Shown here in pieces: positions 14,478-29,400 of a DNA stretch of 64,000 nt (position 1 is its first letter; each line of letters opens with the position of its first letter). Below the pieces are notes generated by a model. It did not search any database. It was not told the origin of the DNA and worked only from the letters and a program-made list of their open reading frames with translations. Source of the stretch: Mesostigma viride (Eukaryota > Streptophyta > Mesostigmatophyceae > Mesostigmatales > Mesostigmataceae); contig RPFO01000079.1 in the NCBI GenBank assembly GCA_009746045.1, positions 5,676,233-5,740,232 of the forward strand. The letters run 5' to 3'. Made by a program: the position numbers and the translations under genes.

Positions 14478-17400
14478 AAACGCTTCGTGAAGGACGCCGA
14501 GTTGCTTGACATGGCAGAAAAGGGCCGTTTGGACGATGCGAAGCAGGCTATTGCAAGCGGTGCAAATGTAAACTTCGTTTTGGTGGTATGTTTTTCCCTC
14601 TCTGCTGGTCAACATGACTGTGTGATGTGTCTTCCCACCTACTCACCCACCCACCCCAAGGTTACCTCCTATCTGTTGCACTAATCAAGGTCCCCGTTTG
14701 GATTATTGGCAGGTCGAGTGCGATTCTGCATGTCTTATCTCCTGTATGCTTTGGTGAGCCTGTGATTTTTTTATTGAATGTCTTTTTTTTGGAATATTCT
14801 GCTGACAGCAGTGCATGTGAGGTCTGCTGCAGTTGATGCAACTTCATTCAAAGGATATAATATTGCAACTATGGATCGTCACACTATACATGGCAGGAGA
14901 GTCTAGCTTCATAATCCATGAGAAGTTTTTAACAAGTGAAGAAATATGTATACAAGGAGTTAATGTCTCAGTGTCCAGAGGCCTCAATTGAGGCTTTTTG
15001 GCTCAATTGAGGCCTTTTTCACCAAGATCACATGGGGTACGGTATTTTGGCGGGAAGGACCGGTCCTATGGGCCGTCCGGCCCCAGTGGCGCGAATCTGG
15101 TACATGTGCTGAGCGTCCTGACCCGTTGGGGTCGACAGGGGTCGACGGTTACTGGAAAATACGTGAGGTGGAAAAGTACCTATTTTGGCCACTTTCGTGC
15201 AACAAGACGATGAATTTTCACGAATGCACGACCAATGGGCGGCCTCGAGTAAAATAGACCGTATGGCCACTTCCGTGCATCATTTCGAGCATCATGGAGC
15301 GCGTTGGGCAGATAAATTATCCATGAAGCTAGCCCGACCGCTAAATGTGTCAAAAGTCGGTTTATAAATTCGTGGGGTCGTTATTTGTGTGCTGAATGCC
15401 AGGTTAGTGAAATTCAGATGGGGCGTAGATGGCGTTGATAGTGCGCCTGCCAGCAGGCCGGTGCTTCAATATGTATGCTGGGAAGGAGACTAGCGGAACG
15501 GCGGGGGGGTGTGTTGGGGCAGCCGTGAAGTCCTAAAGGGGCGCTGGTTATATTCGAGCCTTCTGGCGTGTATCCGTAGGTAGAGAAGGGGTGTTTTTAG
15601 GTAGGAAAAACTGGGTTGCGCACAGCGAGAACGCGCGCGCGCCCGGCTATGGCAGCGCTTGTACGCAAGCAGCGCTGGCCCGGGCGTTGGCAGCCGTTTT
15701 CATGCGTCAATGGGCGATGCATGGAGCTACTGTCCGGCAGGAGCGGCCTGCGCTGGTCCCGGAGAGCTTAAAAAAGTCGAGTTTGACCAGCGTAGTTGCA
15801 ATCTGTTGCTTGACCGAAATGCGTGTATAAACTGGTGCATGCACCAGTTTATACACGCATTTCGGTCAAGCAACAGATTGCAACTAGCGTTCCTGTCGCG
15901 GCCACCTCCACTGCCCGCGTTAGTGCGCGCTTCATGATGCCATGTGTCGATGCGTGTGAAAGTTGAGTGCATCCAGGTGGGAGAAGGTTTATATCATCGT
16001 GTGGTTTGTACATAACGTTGCCAGTTTTTTGTTGTTTACCGGCACCTGGCCGGTGTGACTTCAAGGCAGGTTATTACGTAGTGCTGCGCTCTGCGGATGG
16101 GGCCCGTTGTGGAAGCGTGTGTGCTTTCTATAAGAAGCATGATAGTTCCTGCTGCGCTGTCACAGGCAAGCCTTGCAAGTGCCAAGAAATGGGTTATGTA
16201 GAGGTCCGAGAACTGGGTATCTATGTCCATTCATGCTCTTATATCTTGCCATGCTGTTCATGACAGTGCTATCTTAACAGCAACACCTTGTTAGAAAATA
16301 TCATACATAAGTGCATAGGTATAGGGGCTTGGTGAGCGAAGTTAAGCGCTTTGCAGTTCACAACTGTCATGATAATGCATGATCCTTGTGCGTGGTTGCA
16401 ATAGAGGCTGTGGATTCTTCGTAGTTACGTGCAGTACCCATGGCAGGCTAATAATTACTGCCTGCCGTGCTTCGCGACAGCCCCGGCCGTGCAAGTGTGT
16501 GTGTGTGGTCCCTTGGGGAGCATGCCATGCCTTGCCATGCTTTAATACCGGGTCACGGGAAAGCCTTGCAAGACCCGTAAGACACGTTAGATGCATAGGG
16601 AACTGAGCACTATTGCCTCTTTTATGCATGTATCTATGGTCATGTTGTGTTCATGGTGCCGCCGCAGCAACACCCTGTTTTATAAAATCATAATTAAATA
16701 GGTATTGGGGCTGGGAACCCCAAGACAATCATAATAATGGATGTCCTATGCTCATATTATTTGGAATCAAGTTTGTTTGGCTACATGTATATGCAATACC
16801 CAATATAAAAAAGGCCTCAATTGAGGCCTTTTCCTGGACATTGGGACATTAATGCACCAGCTTCCTCATCACTTCTGTCTGGAGTGCTACGCGTAGGCTC
16901 CACACTGATGTTTTCTCTAAGGAGAAATTTCCAGCGCATTCTTTTAATTCAATTTAATTTCCTCATCATGTGTGCCCACACCTCAGCTGACAGAACAGAG
17001 AAGTAGCAGATATATTGCTTGCTGGAGTTTGGAACGATGATGCAGAAGTTTTTGCTGGCACCCTTGCAGTTGGCTGCTCATTGCATGGTATTTGTTGAGC
17101 TCATCATGCAGCTCAGTTCTACTTTGCCTAGCTACTAGCATTAATTCAGAGTGATTTCTGCCATGCAGTTTGCACAGAATTGCTTCTGGAAAATTTAAGT
17201 GGTAGCTCTTGTCATCGCCTCATCGGTGGTGGCTATGTATGCAATGAATGGAACCCTGTTAAAGCCATGGTTTTTCACGCCTAATCCTGAAAGGAACATT
17301 TCTCATGGGTTTGTCGTGTACATAAAGCAAGGATTCGGTGACCAGCCATCTGAGTGAGCATGCACATGGTCAAAGAAAAAAACAGTTGGTGCTCATTTTC

Positions 17401-20400
17401 CGGTGCGTGCATAATTAGAACCCATTTGGTATGCCTGGATTGGTTATGTCTGTTCCCAGCAATGTGGGATTCACTATTAATCACTTGTGCAAATGGTGTC
17501 AAAGGAAGACCTCCAATTGTGCAGCTCTTACTATTATCTCAGAGCACTTTTATTGTTGGTGGTTGAGCTTAGAATTATGATGGATACCTTTGGTAAATAG
17601 GATTGTACACTGCCCATGCAGGACCCTTGTACAGCCTTGAGCCCTCATAGCAAGTGATCAAATCTCATAGCCTTGGATGTTCTAAATATTCATTTCAGCC
17701 AGGGTTACACCTCTGGAATACTCTTTCCAGGCCACAGCCAGGGAAAAAACATATATCTTATTAATAATCATATCCTATCATATAAAACCCACAAATTCTC
17801 ATTGACTTCGGCACCTGTTCTGGACAGGCAGGCATACCTTTTAGATCATATAGTCATATTGATTGTTTGTGCGCAATTTTTCTGGCACATCACCACTACC
17901 AAACTCAAACAAAGACAGTTTTTGTGAACAACCATGCACTAACTAAACGCGGGTAAATGCAATTTGTCTCGTTGGATTGATCATCACGGACATGGGTTAA
18001 AGAGACCGAGTATTTACATCATCTGGCCAAGCTCAGATCTCATCTTGCTCACCACATGCCAGTGCCGTTGTACATAATACTTCTTGCATCTGATCCCTGG
18101 TATGCAAGACTGATGAAGTATCAAGAGCCGTAACCTGAACACCAAATGAATGCCTGGTGCAAAAACACATCCTTAATAGAACTATACAGTTTGTTCGACC
18201 ATGTACAGGTCTGTATGCCAGCATCAGCCCTAATGTTGTTGCCATGCTTCGGTCAGATCACATGCGCTTTTGTTGGCCAAGCTGCCTTCTGCCTCTGGCC
18301 TTGATGCCCAGTCCTTTGGGTAATGGGCTTTGTGTGGTTTCTCAAGTGAATGATAGATACTCAAATCGTCCGGTTTTGGCGCAATTTCCCCTACAAACCG
18401 GAAGATCTAGGCTGGTTTGGGACATGTGCTTTGCATGATTTACCCGTCTTTGACAGTAGATGCTTTACCCCAGAAAGCAGTGTTCATTTTAAAGTCTAGC
18501 CTTCAGGTGGCTATCTTGGTTTATTGCCTGCCCTTGTACTGCATCCAGTATTTTCATGGGCAAAGGTACCAAAAAGAGCTTTCTGCATTCTTGCCTGTTT
18601 CTTAGTAGCTAGCAGTTGAATGTACTCCTGGATCCAGGGATGCCATGCGCTGCCTCTAATTGTCCATGCATGGCGCATGGGTTAATTGTTCTTAATGCGC
18701 ATGTAAGCCCTCTTGTCCTTGCATTATTCTCATCTCCTCGTAGGGAAATTTGTCTTGCCAGACATGTTGATGCAGCATCCTTGGTGGAAATGGACTCCAC
18801 GTGTGGTCGCACGTATTACTTGAGTGTGTTTTGTTCACTTAGATGCTGCATTTGGCATGATTTATTTGCGTCGCAATGTCCAGCCATATGGCCTGAATCT
18901 TTGGTCATGGTTGTGGGCTCCTCTCTTTTGCTGTGCAGGGCCGCTTGGTTCTGCAGCACACGTTGACCTCTGTGGGCCCTACTTTTGTCGTCCTGGCATG
19001 GCTCCCGTTTGTGTGCAAGTGTGTAAACATGGGTGCATGTTGGTGCATGTTGGTGCATGTTGGTGCATGTTGGTGCATGTTGGTGCATGTTGGTGCATGT
19101 TGGTGCATGTTGGTGCATGTTGGTGCATGTTTGTGCGTGTTGGTGCATGTCTGTGCATGTTTGAGCATGTGTGTGCGCAAATGTGTTTAAATGCATGCTT
19201 GAATTTGTGAATGTGTGGGTGTCGCTTGCAGGGAGATTCCCCGCTGCACGCAGCATCGAGAAGTGGCCATGTGGAGGTAGTCAAGCTACTTATCGCCAGC
19301 GGCGCCAACCTGAATGCCAAGGGCTTGGTCAGTGGAGGCGCAGGCCCTGGTGGCCCTGGTGGCATTTGGGACCACGCTTGTGGATGCACAGAGCTTGTGT
19401 GCAATCAGCCTGTGTGTTCCCGCAGGCTGGATGTTATGCTTGGTCATGCAGTACTTATGTAGCCTGTGCCTGGCCTTGTCATGCCTTTTTTTTCCAGCCA
19501 TGTTGCGACCCAAGCACGCTAGGATGGCTGGCTCGCCTAATGGGTTCAAGCTTGTGGTGGGTGTTGCTAAGCTTGAGTGTGAAATGAGTCCCAGTTACCG
19601 CCCGAGCGCGCCACCTTTCTAGTGCTAGTGCCTATACAGTGCATGCGTTCTTGTTCGGGGTAGCTTTCATCCTGGGACCATGCAAACGCAAGCACACTTT
19701 CATGCGGCAGCCTGCGTTTGCAGGCAAAACCAGTTGGTTTGTGCGTGTGATCATGAGTGTGTCATCATCTGCAGTGTGTTGCCATTAGAGATGTTTTCGC
19801 GAGTGTTGAGCTTAAACGTGCCTAGCCATTCAGGGAGCCATTGCCATGCCATTTGCAAAAAATGTAACGTGTCGGAGGACAGATTGGTGCTGGCGATGTT
19901 CACGGATGGTGGTTATGTAAGGGACAGAATTCTATGTGAACCACTTGCTTTTGCTCGCCTACCAACCTAGCTCGCCTACCAACCTACCCTGGCTCAGGGG
20001 GTACCATGGAACAGGAGGTGTGAGGTGGCCCTGAACTGCCCGAGGGTTATATAGGCCCTACCTTGAGGATTATATGGCGGTTTGTCCTTTCAGTGTACCA
20101 AGGGATGACCAACAGTTAAAGTCAGCGCTTTACGTTTACACATGTGCGTGTGGATGATGGCTGTGTGCAGTTTGGGTGGACCCCGCTACATGAAGCAGCA
20201 ACGCAGGGCCATTTGGGCGTCATCAAGCAACTTGTGGCAGGCGGCGCCGACCTCAATACCAAATTCAAGGTCAGTGCCCGGGGCGCTAGCCCTCGTGGCC
20301 AGAGTTCTCCAGATGGACCACCATTACACAAAATTATGGACCCCTGGAGCTTGCCTGCAGGGAGTCTGGGTGTTGCCGCAGACTAGGTGTCATGCCTGGC

Positions 20401-23400
20401 AGCGCAGTCGCGTGTGACTGGATGCGTAATTCGCAGGCACGCTTGGATTTTGGCTTGACTCCTGGGGCTGGGCTCATGGTGGCGCTGCACCTAATTGGGG
20501 TGTGGCAAAGCTGGAATGTTAATCCTTGTGCCTACGCAACGCGTTGTCCTTTTTTCTCTTGATCCTGTAAGCATGCTGCGAGAGCACAACAGCATGCAAG
20601 AGCCAGTCTGCACGGGCAGGCGCGTACTTAAGCTTATCGCCGCCCCATGAGTGTGTCCTGTTTTCTTCTGTGTGCTGCTTCGTGTTGCAATGTCAAGCGG
20701 TGGCCTGAATCTTTGCTCACGGGCGCGGGATCCTCTCTTTTGCTGTGCAGGACCGCTTAGCTCTGCAGCACACGTTGACACGTGCGCACCTATGTGGGCC
20801 CTACTTGTGTTGTCCTGTCATTATTGTACTTTGTGTGCATGTTGGTGCATGTTGGTGCATACGTGCGTCGCGGCTGCATGCAGGATAGCGACACCCCACT
20901 GCTTTGGGCCTTGTTCAAAGGCCATCTGGAGGTGGTCAAGCTTCTCATTGCCAGCGGCGCCGACTTGAATATGAAGAACAAGGTCAGTGCCCGGGTCGCT
21001 AGCCCTCGCGGCCAGAGTTCTCTGGACCACCATTACACAAAATTGTGGACCCCTGGAGCTTGCTGGGAGTCTAGGTTCTGCCGCAGGCTAGGTGCCATGC
21101 CTGGCAGTGCAGTCGCTTGTGACTGGGTGGTTCATTTGTTGGCAGCCACATGGGAACACAGGCAAGCTTGGATGTTGGCTTCACTCCTGGGGCTGAACTC
21201 CTGGTGGGTGCCGCACCTAATGGTGTGGCGAAGATGGAACGTTGACCTTGAACTTGGTGCCTAAACAACACGTTGTCTTTTGTTCTCTTGATCCTGTAAG
21301 CATGGTGCGCAAGCACAATTGCACGCAAGAGCCAGTCTGTGCGTGGGCACAGATGGTCCATGAGTCACTGCGGTCATCACAGTGTGTCCTCTTCCCTGCT
21401 GTGTGCTGCTTCAGGTTGCAATAGACCCCTTTGGAACCGATCCCACCCGGCGATCGGTGCCGAGGCTCTTTTGGATCGGGACAGCTGCCCAGTCTCAGGT
21501 AGGATGACATGCTCTTCCCCCTTCGGAAAGAACCAATCCAACTGGTCAACGTTACATGCACACGAACAGACGCGATGCTGTGGCTGTGTCTGGTCACGCG
21601 TGACAGGCTGGACGTAAAGGACACGTGTAAACGTTTAGCTCAACATGAAACCACCGTGCACTTGACCAAACGGCGAAGCATGGCAGCCTTAGCAAACCTG
21701 AATCTTTGCTCATGGGTGCGGGCTCCTCTCGATTGCTGTGCAGGGCCGCTTTAATAGCTCTGCAGCACACGTTGACACCCGTGTTGGTCTGTACGGCAGT
21801 ACGGGGTACTCGGTAAAACCCTTGCGTACTGTATAAATACAGGTATTTTTGCGAGGGGTAAAAAATACGCGAAAAAACACGCAGTACGGCATACGGGGTA
21901 TTTTTGAAATTGTGCTAAAAAAGTACGGGGTATTATTGAGGCCAAGGCTTAAAGTACGGGGTATTCTAAGGATGTGTGACCCTGCATCCAACAAATGTTA
22001 CTATGTACTATGCTCTCTGCTATTCATTAATGAGCATAATGGCAGTGACTTGCCACCTGCCACACTTAGATCGACATTGCAATACATCCTTCAAGTACAT
22101 TTGTATATTGTGGACACGCAAACTATTGACCATCTAACACCGGTCTCTTTTATTACAATGCATTATTGACAACATAATACATGATTGAATGGTATAATGC
22201 ACCCAGAGCTCTGGCAGCCTCGATGCAGAGGATGTCATAGCACTATAGATGGCAGCTTCGCTGCACAATGACAACAAGTGCATGCCACGAATCCCTAAGA
22301 AATAAAATCATTGGCAATGAACCCAGAATTGACCTTCACTGCTGCGGCAGGTCCATACTTTGCCACTGCCGCGATCATGTTCTTGTACGAGGCACTGGCG
22401 GCGACGTGAAACGGAATGCCATTCTCGTAAAAGAAAGAGGCCTGGGCAAGGCGGACTTCCTGGAGCTGCGCATTGGAAAAGCACTGTGGAATCGTCTTCT
22501 GCACTGCCTTGCCAGAGCCACAAGGGCCAGCACCCGGGGCAGCGGCAGGCAGAAGGGCCTTGGCAACGCGGGCACCGAGCACTGCCTTTTGCTCCTTCTT
22601 TTCCAACCGGGCTGCCTCAGCCGCCTGAAGCCTCCCGATCAGGCCTTCTACATTCCTAGACTGCTGGCAAAATGTGGCTCCCTTGTTGGGGATGTGGCCG
22701 AGATGGCCGACAGCGCGATCCTTGCTAAAGTTGCCAGGCCTGCCGAACTTGTAATCGCACAGCTTGCACGCCTGGCCACCTCTGGCCGACTACCACGTCT
22801 TCCCCACTCACGGTCTTTTCCACCTCGTCAATCAGGTGGAGGTATTGATACTCCTCTCCCCTTTTGACGACTGGAACTCTAGGCATGGTCGCCTCTTTTA
22901 GGATTGCCTAGCGCACAATACATGAACCGGCGCACCCGGCACCCTCTATTTGCTTTAATTGCGTCTTCACTCTTCTGCGTCTTTCTGGCAGTGCACACGT
23001 CCCTAAACCTTATGATTCTGCCATGCATGCTCTGTCCCCTCGCAGCTTTTCTCCCGCGAATAAAAAATCCTGTCAAAAAATGTAGAAAGGCACACCGTCA
23101 CGCGTGTACTAGCAAGTAGCTATGCACTCGCTGCAATTTCAGCAATTTCAGTACCACTGACAGGTCTGGGCCTCTCCCCACCGCGTGACACGTCCACGAC
23201 CTCCAAAATCGGCTAAGTCCAAAGTGAAAAACAGTGAAAATCGTACGGCGTACGCGGTCGAAAGCGTCAGTACCGTGGAATACGGCGTATTTTCATACCC
23301 GAGGTGCCGTACGAACCAACACGGGTTGACACATGCGCACCTCTGTGGGCCCTACTTGTGTTGTCCTGTCATTGTACTTCTTTGTGTGTATGTTGGTGCA

Positions 23401-26400
23401 TGTTGGTGCATGTTGGTGCATACGTGCTTTGCGGCTGCATGCAGCATGGAGAGACCCCACTGCATGGGGCCTTGTACGGAGGCCATTTGGAGGTGGCCAT
23501 GCAGCTAATTGCCAGCGGTGCCGACTTGAATGCCATGGACAATGTAAGTGGGAGGGCAGGCCCTGGGGGCTCTGGTGGCATTTGGGACCGCGGTTGCGGC
23601 AACTTGGGACGCACAGAGCTTGTGTGCAAGAAGCCTGCGTATTTTCGCAGGCCGGATGTTGTGCTTGGATGTGCAACAGCCTGTGGCTGGGCTGGTCATG
23701 CATTGCATGCAGCCATGTTGTGACCCAAGCACGCTTGAATTGTTGGCTCGCCTCATGGGTATGGGGTGGGTGCGGCTAACTTTTAGTGTTAGAACGAGTG
23801 CATAAGCAGTTCATGCGTTTTTGTTCAGGGTAGCATATATCATGGAATTATGCAAATGCAATACACGATCATACAGCATCCCGTGTTTGATGAGGGCCAA
23901 AACCGACCGGCATTTTCTTGTGACCACATGAGTGTGTCATTGTCTGCAGCGTGTTGCCATCACTGCAGACTTTTTCTCCGGTGTTGCTCATACTGTAATC
24001 AGTTTACCCATGCCTGGCCATCCAGGGTGCAACGGCCGTATGCCGTTTGGAAAAAAATGGGAAGGTATGGAAATAAACATTGGTGCTGGCGATGTTCACG
24101 GGTGGTGGCTACGTAAGGGACTTAGTTCTGTGTGAACCACTTGCTTTTCTACCCCTACCAACCTGCCCTGGCCCAGGGGGTACCAGGGCACAGGAGGATT
24201 GAGGTGGCCCTGAACCGCCCTACATAGGTTTATAGGCCCTTCCTTGAGGATTATATGAGGGATTGTCCTGTTAGTGTATCAATGGACAAGCAACGTCGTT
24301 TAGAGTAAGCGCTTAACGTTTACACATGTGCGTGCGGATGATGGGTGTGTGCAGAATGGGTGGACGGCGTTAATGTATGCAGTGCGCAATGACCATTTGG
24401 ACGTGGTCAAGCAACTTGTGGCAGGCGGCGCCGACCTGAATCCGAAGTACGAGGTCAGTGCCCGGGGCGCTAGCCCTCGTGGCCAGAGTTCTCTGGACCA
24501 CCATTACACAAAATTATGGACCCCTGGAGCTTGCTTGCTGGGAGTCTGGGTTCTGCCGCAGGCTAGGTGCCATGCCTGGCAGTGCAGTCGCTTGTGACTG
24601 GGTGGTTCATTTGTTGGCAGCCACATGGGAACACAGGCAAGCTTGGATGTTGGCTTCACTCCTGGGGTTGAACTCCTGGTGGGTGCCGCACCTAATGGTG
24701 TGGCGAAGATGGAACGTTGACCTTGAACTTGGTGCCTAAACAACGCGTTAAGTAAATGCACCCGCCCCAAACAAAAGTGGCCCATGAGTCACTGCGGTCA
24801 TCACAGTGTGTCGTCTTCTCTGCAGTCCGCTCCTTTGAGTTGCTTTTTCTCACCACCATGCAGACGCTCAAGTCTCAACGCTGAAAATGTGTTAACCGTG
24901 CCTGGATTCTGCAGGCCATGTCTCTCAGCGTGCAGCACGATAGCGCCAGCTGCCCTTCAAGGCCTCATTAAACCTTCTTGCGTGCCAGGCAGGTGCAAAT
25001 GCACACATGTGCCCCAATTCGTGTCGCTACAATCGCAAAGAGTCTGCTCCTTGAGAGCTGCCGTTGTTCGTTGCCCGGATCTTGAAGTCCAATACTGTCC
25101 CGCACACATTCCAGCGTCACTGCAGGGGCTGTAACAGTCCTTACACAGCCGACCCTGGCAGGCATGGCTTGTGGCAGGCGCCAGGATCAAGGGCCGCTCG
25201 TTCCATACATACTGTAACCTGGTCACGTCGGTCTTGTCCCGCCAGTGGCCACGGGCGTGGGCTCCGCCTCCTTTGCTGTGCCAGATGCTGACATGCGCTC
25301 ACCCTCTGCGGGCCATTTGCTTTGGCCCTTGGGTTGCTTGGACTTGCGCGCTTCCGTGCACGTTCCTGCATGCTTGTGTGTGTGTTTTGTGGCCGCATGT
25401 AGAGTGGGAGAACCCTGCTGCATGATGCGGCAATCTCCGACCATCTGGACGTGCTAAAGCTACTGATCGCGGGCGGCGCACACATGAACGCCAAGGATGA
25501 TGTCAGTGGGGGCGCTGGCCCTGGCGGTCAAGGCCTTTGGAAGCAGAGCTCACGGCTATGCAAGTCTAGGACCCCCACAGCTTGTCTTCAGTTCCCCACG
25601 TTTGTGTGTTTCCGCATGCTGGTTGTCATACCTGGCAGCGCGGTCGCCTGCGGCTGGCCTAGTATGATGTTCGCGGCAGTATTATGGTGCATGCTCTCTT
25701 TGGCGTCGGCTCCCTTCCTTGGGTTTGGCTATAGAGCGTGACATACCCACACAGCGGCGATAAGATTGTATGGTACTTCTGGGGCTGAAAGAGCACCATG
25801 CAGGAATAACATCCAAGTTTTGAGCAAAGTTGCGTGAAATTTTTGTTTAGAACATTCATCACCCTGGAGCCATGCAATCCGTGTACACTGGCGTGCATGA
25901 GATAGCTACATAATGCGTGCAGAAGCAGTCTTTGCATCGCCGCTTTTCTTCTCTACGGACTGTTGTTAGCGGAGACTTCCCTTTCAGCCGTATGAATGCT
26001 TCATACTGTTGTACAGTTTCCTGGCCATTGTGATGTCAAGTGGCCTGTCCCAGGCCATGTCAGGTACCTGCGCCCTGCCAATGCCTGTGTCCATGTTGCC
26101 ATAATCCCAAGTGAAATCTGCTTGTTCGCTTTGCTCTCCCTTTTGGCCATTTCCATTCCGCAGTGTCAAAGCTCCTTTTTTAAAAAAACCTGAGAACTGA
26201 AATAATTAACCTGATGCGGTTATATCAGAAATAAAGATTTGCTATTCATGACTTGTTGAATTTTGCATGTTAAACCATTCTTTTTACTTCCTTGTATGCT
26301 GTGATCGTGAGTCTTGTAGTTGATTTCTTCTTGTTATTGACCCTTAAAATTTCTAGACAAGAATGGAAACAACTAAAAAACAGGAAAGCCATGAATTTAT

Positions 26401-29400
26401 TGACATGAAACACCATTAGATCTTGAAAAATTATGGTTGATCTCGTAATCACTGCTTACCTTGTTTTGTTGTGAATGTGTATTGGATGATACAAGGTTTG
26501 AATGTAGCTGGGCAGTTACCAGCTAGAGACGGAAAAAAGGATTAGTTCTGGTGCAGGCCCACATTTTGGGAGGGGCTACAGCAGCACAACACGTCTGCGC
26601 CTGACTATTGCACACAAAATTCCAGCGTTGCTGCAAAGCCTTAATGCTTGTCTAGCAGCCGACAATTGGGACCATTGATCCAGGTGCGCGGCCCAATCCA
26701 GGCCCTCTCATCCCATATAGCCTGTGGTGGCCTGCATCTTTGTTCATGGGCGCAGGCTCCCCTTGGCTGCTATCCAAATTCCAGGGCCACTTTATTTCCC
26801 AGCGCACACTGACGTGTGAAAAGCAAAGAGCACTGACATGTGTGCGCACACTCTGCGGGCTATTTGTGGCCCTTGTGTTGCGTGGATGTGTGCCCTGGCA
26901 TGGCTCTGCATGTGCATGTGTGTGTGCATGTGGTGGCTCCGTGCAGAATGGAGACACCCCATTACAACTTGCGTCGCTCAACGGCCATCTGGAAGTGGCA
27001 AAACAACTTGTCGCTAACGGCGCCGTTGTAAACACCAAGGGCAAGGTCAGTGGGGGTGTTGACCCTGGTGGCCAGAGGGCTCTGGCATGTTCACACGCGT
27101 GACCTGTCACTGGTGATTGGACCCAAGGAGTTTGGTGGGGAGGGGCCTTAGTCCAGGTCTTGCTGCAAACTGGTGCCCTCCCTAGTGGCAATTGGTCGCC
27201 TGCGGTTGGCCTACTAGTGTTTTTGCAGCAGCATTAGGATGCATGCGCAGATTGGTGTTGGCGTGCCTCTTCGTTCGGTTTCTCTCGTGAGGTTGCCATA
27301 CCCACGTGCCACTAGTGTTGCTGAAATTTAAGATTAATCCTGGTATCTAAGCATCGCATGTGGTTTTGTTTGTGGTAACTTGGGTCCTATAAGCACGCAA
27401 TCCGTGCATGCGTGCACGTGAGAGACAGTCGCGGGCACATGCAAAAGCAACCTGTGTGTCGCTGGATCCAAACATGAGTGAGCGTGTCCGTTTCTCCGTC
27501 TCGGGGGATTGATGGAGACTTACCATTTTAGCCGTATAAATGCTTCCCGCTGGCATAGGAGTTCCTGCCACTGTGATGGTGGTGTCCATCGGGCTGTCTC
27601 AGGCCATGTCTCATCCATGCGTTCACTCAGCGTGCATCGCGATAGCGCGAGCTTCTCTCCACGTCAGTAAACCCTCTTCTTGCGTGCCAGGCATGTGCAA
27701 ATGCACACATGTGCCCCGATTCGTGTCGCTACAATCGCAAAGAGTCTGCTCCTTGAGAGCTGCCGTTGTCCGTTGCCCGGATCTTGAAGTTCAATATTGT
27801 CCCGCACACATTCCAGCGTCGCTGCAGGGGCTGTAACAGTCCTTACACAGCCGACCCTGGCAGGCATGGCTTGTGGCAGGCGCCAGGATCAAAAGCTGCT
27901 CGTTCCATGCATAGCCCGGTCCATTGGCCTCATGCCGCCAGTGGCCACGGTCGCGGGCTCCGCCTCCTTTGCTGTGCCTGATGATGTCATGTGCGCGCAC
28001 TCTGCGGTCCATGTGCTTTGGCCCTTGGGTTGCATGGACGTGTGCGCATCCGTGCACGTTCCTGCATGCTTGTGTGCGTGTGCATGTGCATTGCGTGCAG
28101 CATGGGTTGACCCCGCTGCATGCTGCATCACAGAATGGCCACCTGGACGTGGTTAAAGCACTCATTGCCGGCGGTGCCAGTGTGAACGCCAAGGATGATG
28201 TCAGTGGGGGCGCTGGCCCGCGTGGTCCATGCAGTTGGCACCATGGTTTATGGAACAGTTGTACCCACAGAGCTTGTTGGCAGGACCCAAGTCTGGTAGA
28301 TGCCTCATCATTGCTGGTTATCTTGCCTGGTATAGCGCAGTCGCCTGTGGCTGGCCGAACTGTGATGTTGGCTTGCCCCACAGGGTTTGGCTTGTGTTGG
28401 GTGCCATAGCCATGTGGTGACAGAGATAAGCTTACGTGTTATTCTTCGTGCCTAAGCATTGCGTATGTTTTCGCCTGTGGTACCTATGGCATCCTGAAAG
28501 GTGCTCGTGCTGTTATGTGCATGAGAGCCTATTGTTGCATGCAGTGCTAGTCTGTGTCCTACTGGAGCCACATGATTGTGTAAATCTCCTCTGCTGCATG
28601 GTATGCACGGAGACTTCCATTTCAGCGAAAAAGCTGCTTTATCACTGATTAAGGACTGGCTTGCTGCAGGTTATGTCTGTTAGTGCTATCCATCCCTTCA
28701 GCACAACCTCTGCTTTTGACCTCATCTAATTCTCTCTCTGACTGCACGCCTCTGCAAACGCTTGCTCATGCCCCTTTGATACAAAAACAAGCGAAAAAAC
28801 ATCTGCTTCTATCTTCTATCTTCTATCTTCTTCAACAAGCGAGGTTGGTAAAGTCCAATTTTGCGACACATAAATTTGACTGTCGCTGCCAGGGGCTGCA
28901 ATGCTCGGTATGGAGCTAATAATGGTGGCATGGCATGGTCATTATGGCATGGCCGCCAATGTTGAAGGCCCGCTCGACGCATAGCCTGTCCATGACCTAA
29001 ATTCGTGGCCATGGATAGGCGTGGGCTCCTCTTTTGTTGCACCGACCCGGTATGGTTAGGTATCACGCTAATGGTCCACTGAAGTGCCTTCCTACCACGA
29101 AGAGCAACTTCAATACAGAAGGGTGTGCAGGCTTTACTTGCGGTCAGGTCACCGTGACCTGGGCTGCCATTTGGGGGCTGCCAACAAATGTTGCGAAGCT
29201 GAAAAGATAAGCCCCTGTACGGCCATGCACCATACCACTCTTAAGTACATGTGCGCAAGATATCCTACTACACCACGTCATGCTAACATTAATCCATGGG
29301 TTGAGTTTCCTATTGCACCATTTCGGATCTGTACAACATCTGTACAGTGGTGCACACCGTGCAGGGGTATCCCCTTCTTCAGGTCAACATTTTCCATGCC

